A DNA stretch of 42,449 nt from Chlamydia sp. 17-3921 (lineage in GTDB: Bacteria > Chlamydiota > Chlamydiia > Chlamydiales > Chlamydiaceae): NCBI RefSeq assembly GCF_902705545.1, contig NZ_CACSHH010000006.1, positions 1 to 42,449 on the forward strand. Reading direction: 5' to 3'. Within the stretch, counting starts at the first letter, position 1, and every line of letters starts with the position of its first letter. A model generated the notes under the pieces. It was not told where the DNA came from. It worked only from the letters and a program-made list of their open reading frames with translations, and ran no database searches. Below are positions 15,765 through 22,288 of this stretch, piece by piece. The position numbers and the translations under genes are program-made.

Positions 15765-16214
15765 ATGGCAGACTTGGAATTATTTGAAACAGATTTTGCT
15801 TTGTTGTTCGAAGCAGGCCTTTTGGCTATTAAACAAGGGGATGAAGATAGTGCAAAAAAACTTTTTCAAAGTTTGCATATTCTTAATCCTAATCACTATG
15901 GCCATGATTTGGGTTTAGCTTTGATTGCTTTGCACAAAATGGATCTTTTTAGTGCTGAATCTCAACTGCGTGCATTGGAAGAAAAAGAAGGAGAAAATTG
16001 GAGTGTAAAAGCTTTTCTTTCCCTAACTCATATGATGATCGTTTTGCACCAAGGAAGCTCCTTCGAAGTTCGTAGAGAAAGTTTGGAAAATTGTTTAAAA
16101 CTTTCTGATCAAGTTTTAGCAAATTGTGAAATAGAATCAACAAGAAATTTAGCTCAATCTGTATTGGATTGGCATGACACTTTAGTAGCAAAAAGTGCGG
16201 GACCTTTGGGTTAA
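15765..16214 (+). CDS. cdsG: TPR-like type III needle chaperone CdsG
   Basis: A 149-residue all-helical protein with TPR-like repeats (LLFEAGLLAIKQGDEDSAKK; LGLALIALHKMDLFSAESQL; LSDQVLANCEIESTRNLAQS). The architecture matches YscG/PscG, whose TPR fold cradles the needle subunit C-terminus. It starts 18 bases after cdsF with AAGGAAAAG upstream of the ATG. It corresponds to C. trachomatis CT667. Partner assignment (CdsE and CdsF) is by analogy and gene order. Confidence 0.85.
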   Translation: MADLELFETDFALLFEAGLLAIKQGDEDSAKKLFQSLHILNPNHYGHDLGLALIALHKMDLFSAESQLRALEEKEGENWSVKAFLSLTHMMIVLHQGSSFEVRRESLENCLKLSDQVLANCEIESTRNLAQSVLDWHDTLVAKSAGPLG

Positions 16215-16258
16215 TTCTTTTTATCTGTTGATGAATTGTACAAGGCGGTTTTTGTTTT

Positions 16259-16933
16259 ATGATAGATCCTATAAAGTGTCTTCCCAATCTTGATGGAGAC
16301 GCAGAAGCACAATCTCTGAAAGAATCTTCAGGGACTCCTTTAGCAAGTGAGTTACGAAAAGATATAGCCCCATTTGCTCTAGGTGATGTATCTGGGTCTT
16401 CTTATGAAACTGTTTCTCAGGATCTTCGTCCTAATCTTATGACAATGATGCAAGATAAAAATTCAGAGTTAGTAGATCCTGAATTACAAGACGCTTTGGA
16501 TTCTGAAGAGTTAAAAGAGCAAATTAATAATCTTAAAGAACGTCTTGGAGATTTTCGATCGTCTTTAGAAAGAGAAGAGGCTCCTGAAAAGTTAGAAGAG
16601 AAACATTTTAAATCTGTCGGAGTCATCATTGATTTAATCAATGAGGATCTTAGTGCTATAGCAGAAAATACTCAACAACAGTTGCAGGACTCTAATGACA
16701 CTAGTGACTCTGTCACAAGAAAAGTTATTAATTGGGTTTCTTCTGGAGAAGAAATTTTAAATCGTGCTCTTCTTTATTTTTCTGATCGAAATGGTGAAAG
16801 AGAAAATTTAGCAAATTTTTTGAAAGTACAATATGCTGTACAACGAGCCACTCAGAGAGCTGAACTATTTGCTAGTATTGTTGGGACTTCAGTAAGTAGT
16901 ATAAAAACAATTATGACAACACAGTTAGGTTAA
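16259..16933 (+). CDS. CT668-like T3SS protein, candidate inner rod (SctI)
   Basis: A 224-residue protein with no membrane segment. The N-terminal half is acidic and low-complexity, residues 80-145 are heptad-like (EELKEQINNLKERLGDFRSS), and the C-terminal 70 residues are helical. The end (LFASIVGTSVSSIKTIMTTQ) resembles the C-terminal pattern of inner-rod proteins of the YscI/SctI family: a helix, a short VxG turn, then a helix ending in hydrophobic residues about every three. Its position between the needle chaperone genes and the ATPase gene fits a structural or secreted component. It starts at ATG 16259; its stop is one base before the cdsN ATG. Usually annotated hypothetical; the rod call is my inference. 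Confidence 0.75.
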   Translation: MIDPIKCLPNLDGDAEAQSLKESSGTPLASELRKDIAPFALGDVSGSSYETVSQDLRPNLMTMMQDKNSELVDPELQDALDSEELKEQINNLKERLGDFRSSLEREEAPEKLEEKHFKSVGVIIDLINEDLSAIAENTQQQLQDSNDTSDSVTRKVINWVSSGEEILNRALLYFSDRNGERENLANFLKVQYAVQRATQRAELFASIVGTSVSSIKTIMTTQLG

Positions 16934-16934
16934 C

Positions 16935-18263
16935 ATGGACCAGTTAACGACAGATTTTAACTGTTTAATGTCTCAATTAAGCGGTGTAAATCTTACGACT
17001 ATTGTCGGGCGTATTGTTGAAGTCGTTGGAATGTTGATAAAGGCTGTTGTTCCAAGTGTTCGCGTGGGAGAAGTCTGTTTAGTAAAGCGTCATGGTTTGG
17101 AGCCCTTAGTCACTGAAGTTGTGGGTTTCACTCAAAATTTTGCTTTCCTTTCCCCCTTGGGTGAGCTTGCCGGTGTAAGTCCTTCTTCGGAGGTGATTCC
17201 TACAGGATTGCCCTTGCATATTCGTGCTGGAGATGGATTGTTAGGACGAGTTTTGAATGGTTTAGGAGAACCTATTGATGTAGAAACAAAAGGTCCTTTA
17301 GTTAATGTTAACGAAACATATCCCATTTTCTGCCCTCCACCAGACCCCCTTCATCGAGAAAAATTAAGAACTATTCTATCTACAGGAGTTCGTTGTATTG
17401 ATGGAATGCTTACTGTTGCTCGAGGTCAGAGAATTGGAATCTTCGCTGGTGCTGGAGTAGGAAAATCTTCTCTTTTAGGAATGATTGCAAGAAATGCTGA
17501 AGAGGCAGATGTCAATGTAATTGCATTAATTGGTGAACGGGGACGTGAAGTTCGTGAATTTATCGAGGGGGATCTAGGAGAAGAAGGTATGAAACGATCG
17601 GTTGTTGTCGTTTCTACATCAGATCAATCATCACAATTACGATTAAACGCTGCTTATGTAGGGACTGCTATTGCAGAATATTTTCGAAATCAAGGAAAAA
17701 CTGTTGTTTTGATGATGGATTCGGTAACAAGGTTTGCCCGCGCTTTGCGGGAAGTCGGATTAGCCGCTGGAGAACCTCCCGCTAGAGCCGGATACACCCC
17801 TTCTGTTTTCTCAACTCTTCCAAGATTATTGGAGCGTTCAGGAGCTTCGGATAAAGGGACTATCACAGCATTCTATACCGTTCTTGTTGCAGGAGATGAT
17901 ATGAATGAGCCTGTTGCAGATGAAGTGAAATCTATCTTAGATGGACACATTGTCCTTTCTAATGCTTTAGCTCAAGCCTACCATTATCCTGCTATTGATG
18001 TGTTAGCCTCTATTAGCCGACTTCTTACTGCTATTGTTCCTGAAGAACAGCGTCGTATTATAGGAAAAGCCCGAGAGGTTTTAGCAAAATATAAAGCTAA
18101 TGAAATGCTCATCCGTATTGGGGAGTATCGACGAGGATCAGATCGAGAGGTAGATTTTGCCATCGATCATATCGATAAATTGAATAGATTTTTAAAGCAA
18201 GATATCCAGGAAAAAACAAATTATGAGGAAGCTGCACAACAGCTACGAGCGATTTTTCGTTAA
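16935..18263 (+). CDS. cdsN: Type III secretion ATPase CdsN (SctN)
   Basis: A 442-residue FliI/YscN-family hexameric ATPase at the cytosolic face of the injectisome, which unfolds substrates and releases chaperones. The N-terminal beta-barrel (about 20-95) holds GRIVEVVG and FLSPLGELAG. Walker A GAGVGKSS is near residue 173, ALIGERGREVREFI contains the catalytic Glu, Walker B is VVLMMDSVTRFARALREVG, and AAGEPPARAGYTPSVFSTLPRLLERSG is the family block. The C-terminal domain has the RRGSDREVDFAI segment. The length is standard. It corresponds to C. trachomatis CT669 and is translated one base after the preceding stop, then followed by its stalk protein CdsO. Confidence 0.96.
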   Translation: MDQLTTDFNCLMSQLSGVNLTTIVGRIVEVVGMLIKAVVPSVRVGEVCLVKRHGLEPLVTEVVGFTQNFAFLSPLGELAGVSPSSEVIPTGLPLHIRAGDGLLGRVLNGLGEPIDVETKGPLVNVNETYPIFCPPPDPLHREKLRTILSTGVRCIDGMLTVARGQRIGIFAGAGVGKSSLLGMIARNAEEADVNVIALIGERGREVREFIEGDLGEEGMKRSVVVVSTSDQSSQLRLNAAYVGTAIAEYFRNQGKTVVLMMDSVTRFARALREVGLAAGEPPARAGYTPSVFSTLPRLLERSGASDKGTITAFYTVLVAGDDMNEPVADEVKSILDGHIVLSNALAQAYHYPAIDVLASISRLLTAIVPEEQRRIIGKAREVLAKYKANEMLIRIGEYRRGSDREVDFAIDHIDKLNRFLKQDIQEKTNYEEAAQQLRAIFR

Positions 18264-18279
18264 TAAAGAGTAGGATGCT

Positions 18280-18786
18280 GTGGCAAAATATCCGCTAGAA
18301 CCTGTCCTTCTTATTAAAAAAGATCGTGTAGATAGAGCTGAAAAAGTAGTTAAAGAAAAGCGTCGTCTTTTAGAAATCGAGCAAGAAAAGCTTCGGGAAA
18401 AAGAAGCGGAGCGAGATAAAGTAAAAAACCATTATATGCAAAAAATCCAACAACTACGAGAATTGTTGGATGAAGGAACAACAAGTGATGCGATTTTACA
18501 AATAAAATCTTATATAAAAGTTGTTGCTATACAGCTTGCAGAAGAAGAAGAAAAAGTTAATAAACAAAAGGACGTTGTCCTTGCAGCTGCTAAAGAACTT
18601 GAAAAAGCAGAAGTAAATTTAGCTAAAAGAAGAAAAGAAGAAGAAAAGACGCGTTTACATAAAGAAGAGTGGATGAAAGAAGCTCTTAAAGAAGAAGCTC
18701 GAACAGAAGAAAAAGAGCAAGATGAGATGGGACAATTGCTTCATCTGCTGCGTCAAAAAAAACAACGTGAATTGGGGGAGAGTTAG
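18280..18786 (+). CDS. cdsO: Type III ATPase stalk protein CdsO (SctO)
   Basis: A 168-residue, extremely charged, continuous coiled-coil protein, equivalent to YscO/FliJ, which sits in the central pore of the ATPase hexamer and links it to the export gate. Heptads run through nearly the whole length (RRLLEIEQEKLREKEAERDK; EEEEKVNKQKDVVLAAAKEL). Translation begins at a GTG with AGGA five bases upstream; there is no better ATG in frame. It lies between cdsN and cdsP as in other systems and matches C. trachomatis CT670. Confidence 0.9.
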   Translation: MAKYPLEPVLLIKKDRVDRAEKVVKEKRRLLEIEQEKLREKEAERDKVKNHYMQKIQQLRELLDEGTTSDAILQIKSYIKVVAIQLAEEEEKVNKQKDVVLAAAKELEKAEVNLAKRRKEEEKTRLHKEEWMKEALKEEARTEEKEQDEMGQLLHLLRQKKQRELGES

Positions 18787-18789
18787 TTC

Positions 18790-19641
18790 ATGGAATTAAA
18801 TAAAACATCAGAGTCTTTATATAGTTGTAAAACAGAAAGTCGTGTATCACAAGATAATGTGGTTCCAGGGCCTCAAGATAATCGCGAAGTTAAGGTTTTC
18901 TCTTTAGAAGGAAAACAACAGTCTCAAGAAAAAACAACAACAAAAACTCAATCTCGATCAGAGAGCCGTGGTACAGAGGATAGTAGGCGTCTAGAAGAAA
19001 AAACCTCTTCTGTTGCTTCCAAAGAAGAGGAAACTACAGATCAAGAAGAATCCCAGCTCCTTATGGGTGAGAATGCTGCCGCAGGTTTGGCTCTTGTAGA
19101 TCTCATCAGCGCTTCAACTGTACAAGAAGTCCAAGCAACATCTTCAACTGTATCTGTTGCTTCAGTAGATCTAGAGTGGGTAGAAAATATTATTATGTCT
19201 ACAGTAGAATCGATGATGATCTCAGAAGTAGATGGTCAGCAATTCATAGAGCTCGTTTTAGATTCTACAAATAGTGTGCCAGAAGCTTTTTGTGGAGTCA
19301 ATTTAACGTTAATGCAATCTGGTGATGAACTTTCTGTTAAGTTTTCTAATTTTGTAGATAACGCTCAGGCTTCAAATGCTGTGGAACTTGTTTCTAATAA
19401 TTCTGTTCAGCTGACATCTTTAGTAGGTGCTTTACAAGCTCGTAACTTGAAATTATCTCAATTTGTTGTTGGATCTCAAGTTGTTCAACTGCCTAAATTA
19501 GAAGAAATTCAAACTCCTTTACATATGATTGCCGCGACAATACGTCAAAATGAAGAAAAAGAACAAGAACGTGAAGGCAAAGATCAGAAACAACAGGATC
19601 AAGAACAGCATCCTTATAAAGTTGAGGAAGCACGTTTATAA
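18790..19641 (+). CDS. cdsP: CdsP, needle-length/substrate-switch type protein (SctP-like)
   Basis: A 283-residue protein. Residues 1-100 are disordered, Gln/Lys/Ser/Glu-rich (KQQSQEKTTTKTQSRSESRG). Residues 105-255 form a compact alternating strand/helix region (LEWVENIIMSTVESMMISEV ... LTLMQSGDELSVKFSNFVDN), and a charged Lys/Glu/Gln tail follows. A disordered spacer plus a small globular C-terminal domain that binds the export gate is the plan of YscP/FliK length-control proteins. Similarity is structural rather than obvious in sequence. GGGGGAG inside the end of cdsO serves as its ribosome site, three bases separating stop and start. It corresponds to CT671. Confidence 0.82.
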   Translation: MELNKTSESLYSCKTESRVSQDNVVPGPQDNREVKVFSLEGKQQSQEKTTTKTQSRSESRGTEDSRRLEEKTSSVASKEEETTDQEESQLLMGENAAAGLALVDLISASTVQEVQATSSTVSVASVDLEWVENIIMSTVESMMISEVDGQQFIELVLDSTNSVPEAFCGVNLTLMQSGDELSVKFSNFVDNAQASNAVELVSNNSVQLTSLVGALQARNLKLSQFVVGSQVVQLPKLEEIQTPLHMIAATIRQNEEKEQEREGKDQKQQDQEQHPYKVEEARL

Positions 19642-19653
19642 AGGTAATTTTTT

Positions 19654-20769
19654 ATGGCAGTGGCTGCGGAACCTAGTGCAAGCTGGATAAAACATCGTAA
19701 TGATTTTCTCTGCTCTTTAGGGGCTCCGGAAGAACGAGTTTCTATTCCTCGATTTCCTAAAGAAGAATGTCAACAAAAGTTAAAAGAAAAATTTCGATTA
19801 GAAGATGTCGAGGTTTCTGTAGGCTTTCGCGGTCCGTTAACTGCAGCTCAAGCAACCTCTGAATTTGGTGTGCATTTATTAGTGCAACCTATGTTGGCTC
19901 AACCTTGGAAACAAGGAGAATTCTTCTTTCTCACTTCCGAAGAAGATCTTCAAAAGCTCATGGTTGCAGTTTTTAATGACACCAGCCTAGCTTCTTATTT
20001 CTACGAAAAAGATAGACTACTAGGTTTTCATTACTATTTTGTCGCAGAAATTTGTAAGCTTTTTGAAGAATTAGAATGGGTTCCATCTTTGTCGATAAAA
20101 GTTGCTGAAGATGCTGCTTTCTCTGCTAAAAACCTGCCAGAGATAATGCAAGTTGTCGAGGTCTCTTGTCGTCTTGATGGAAATTCTTTTCGTTTTCGAT
20201 TATTACTTCCAGAAGCAACTTTCCAAAGTTGTCAAGAATTTTTCTCCGGATTAAATCAAGAATTCGATATTAAGAATATAGATCTGACTCGACTACTTTC
20301 TCTTTGTGTAGAGGTTGGTTATTGTCAGCTCAATCAAGAAGAATGGGAGCAAGTTGTAATAGGATCATTTATTACGTTAGATAGTTGTTTGTATGATCCA
20401 GAAACAGAAGAAAGTGGAGCTATGCTCTCTATTCAAAAACAACAGTTTTTCGGTGGACGTTTTTTAGATGCCAAATCTGGTGACTTTAAAATCACAAGTT
20501 ATCCTAGCTTAAATCCTGAAGAAACTCCGCTTTCCGAAGATCAAAACGTTTCAGCAGCGCCTTTTCCAGGAAACTGTAAGCTTGTCGTTGAAGTTGCTAG
20601 ATATCAATTAGCTATTGATGAATTTTTAAAACTTGCTCCAGGAAGTATTCTGAATTTAGGGGTACATCCTGTTCGCGGTGTGAATATAATTCTTAATGGA
20701 GAAAAAGTTGGTCGAGGAGAAATTATTTCTTTAGGAGATGTATTAGGAATTCGTGTCCTAGAGGTATAA
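19654..20769 (+). CDS. cdsQ: Type III cytosolic C-ring protein CdsQ (SctQ)
   Basis: A 371-residue protein of the YscQ/FliM-FliN class forming the sorting platform under the export apparatus. The C-terminal SpoA/FliN domain (about residues 300-371) is clear: LVVEVARYQLAIDEFLKLAP, GSILNLGVHPVRGVNIILNG and GRGEIISLGDVLGIRVLEV. The larger N-terminal part contains a second, divergent SpoA-like region. Many SctQ genes also make a short C-terminal product from an internal start. Here M257 (ATG 20422, preceded closely by GGAG) is the only visible candidate, but its spacing of two bases is poor. It corresponds to CT672. Its stop is followed after only ten bases by the pkn5 start. Confidence 0.92.
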   Translation: MAVAAEPSASWIKHRNDFLCSLGAPEERVSIPRFPKEECQQKLKEKFRLEDVEVSVGFRGPLTAAQATSEFGVHLLVQPMLAQPWKQGEFFFLTSEEDLQKLMVAVFNDTSLASYFYEKDRLLGFHYYFVAEICKLFEELEWVPSLSIKVAEDAAFSAKNLPEIMQVVEVSCRLDGNSFRFRLLLPEATFQSCQEFFSGLNQEFDIKNIDLTRLLSLCVEVGYCQLNQEEWEQVVIGSFITLDSCLYDPETEESGAMLSIQKQQFFGGRFLDAKSGDFKITSYPSLNPEETPLSEDQNVSAAPFPGNCKLVVEVARYQLAIDEFLKLAPGSILNLGVHPVRGVNIILNGEKVGRGEIISLGDVLGIRVLEV

Positions 20770-20779
20770 GATCTTGGTT

Positions 20780-22288
20780 ATGGATTGTCGAACCGACTTC
20801 TCTTCAGAGATTTTGACAATAGGAGGCTATCCTATTAAAAAAATCTTAAGTCAGAAAGTAGGGAGTTTAGTATATCAGGGAGAACATCCTGAATATTCTT
20901 TACCAGTTGCGATAAAAGTTCTTTCTCCACCTTTTGTTTTTGACTCTCGTCATGTTCAAGGATTTTTAAAAGAAGCTCAAATTATTCGTCAGGCCTCACA
21001 TTCAAATATCGTTAAATTTTATAACTACGGTAAATGGAAAAATAGTCTGTATATGGTTATGGAATATGTCGAAGGGTTTTCCTTAAGACATTGTATTTTA
21101 TCACAGTTTATAGCTTTGCCTAGAGCTATCAATATACTTCTAGCAATTGTCGAAGCGGTACAATATCTCCATAGCCAAGGTATATTTCATAAAGATATTA
21201 AACCTGAAAATATCTTAGTGACTTTGCAAGGACAGATAAAACTCATAGATTTCAGCTTGTCCGCTTGGGAATCAGAGACAGCATCAGTTCATCCTGCAGT
21301 ATTAGGAACTCCTTATTATATGAGTCCTGAACAGCGTCAGGGAGAACCTTTCTCTTCATCTTCTGACATTTACTCTTTGGGAGTACTAGCTTACGAGTTA
21401 ATTTTAGGCAATCTGTCTTTTGGGAAAATTCATCTAGCGTTGATTCCAGAGAGAATTGGAAAAATTCTTGCCAAAGCTTTACAACCATCTTCAAAAGATC
21501 GATATCGTTCTGTTGAAGAGTTTCTACAATGCTTACAAGAGTATTATGTTTCTGGAGATATGACTAAAGATCTTCATAAAAAAGATCACTTGATAACTTC
21601 TTGTGATCAGTTACAAGAACAGAGTGTTTGGCTTGCTCCTAAAGAGTTAAGTTTCCCTTCGTTTGTGTCTGGAACTTTATACCGGATAGGATATTCCTTA
21701 CATCCTTATGCTCACTACGATACATTTTTTTCTAAAGATATTCTAAATATATGGCTAGTTTATAGCCTTTCGATTAACGCAACTTTAGCTTTATCTGCTA
21801 TAAAGAGTTTAGTCTCTCAGCAAAATCCTCAGTTGTCGTCGCTAGAAAAAGTTCGAGAGATAAATGAACAATTAAATAAAATGAATACTCCTGTAGGTGA
21901 TCTCGGCATTTCTTTAATGTACCTAACAATTCTTAAAGAAACGAATGAACTTTCTTGGATTTCTTGTGGAAAAACTATTTTCTGGTTAAGACAGCAAGGA
22001 AGGGCTTTTCAAGATTTTGAAACTTTTTCTCCAGGGCTAGGGAAAATTAATTCTTTACAAATTCAAGAAAGCAAGGTTGCATGGGAAATAGGCGATGAAG
22101 CAGTAATATGTACTTTACAGGCAGAAGAATTTAGCTCTTCTTTAAAAGCATTATCATTCGTAGAGTTGAAAGATAGAAGACAAACCGCTATATTCTGCCC
22201 TATAGAGCAAGTGCGCTACGGGACTTCAGGAAATGTCAACGAAAGCTCTTCTCCTTCAACGCTCATTAGCTTAAAAAGAATCCGGTGA
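20780..22288 (+). CDS. pkn5: Pkn5: degenerate Ser/Thr kinase with a PP2C/SpoIIE-like C-terminal half
   Basis: A 502-residue two-part protein. Residues about 14-255 are a Hanks-type kinase fold: VAIK lysine, YMVMEYVEGFSL hinge, HKDIKPEN catalytic loop (HRD changed to HKD), LIDFS in place of DFG, GTPYYMSPEQR (APE region) and DIYSLGVLAYEL. The glycine-rich loop is SQKVGSLVYQG, without GxGxxG. Residues about 290-475 look to me like a degenerate SpoIIE/PP2C phosphatase domain (YDTFF; LSINATLALSAIKSL; LSWISCGKTIFWL; GLG; WEIGDEAVICTLQ) lacking its metal-binding aspartates. Pkn5 orthologues have been described as type III substrates. It lies inside the injectisome operon and its TGA overlaps the cdsC GTG. 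A TTG two codons upstream has better Shine-Dalgarno spacing and is an alternative start. Confidence 0.88.
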   Translation: MDCRTDFSSEILTIGGYPIKKILSQKVGSLVYQGEHPEYSLPVAIKVLSPPFVFDSRHVQGFLKEAQIIRQASHSNIVKFYNYGKWKNSLYMVMEYVEGFSLRHCILSQFIALPRAINILLAIVEAVQYLHSQGIFHKDIKPENILVTLQGQIKLIDFSLSAWESETASVHPAVLGTPYYMSPEQRQGEPFSSSSDIYSLGVLAYELILGNLSFGKIHLALIPERIGKILAKALQPSSKDRYRSVEEFLQCLQEYYVSGDMTKDLHKKDHLITSCDQLQEQSVWLAPKELSFPSFVSGTLYRIGYSLHPYAHYDTFFSKDILNIWLVYSLSINATLALSAIKSLVSQQNPQLSSLEKVREINEQLNKMNTPVGDLGISLMYLTILKETNELSWISCGKTIFWLRQQGRAFQDFETFSPGLGKINSLQIQESKVAWEIGDEAVICTLQAEEFSSSLKALSFVELKDRRQTAIFCPIEQVRYGTSGNVNESSSPSTLISLKRIR

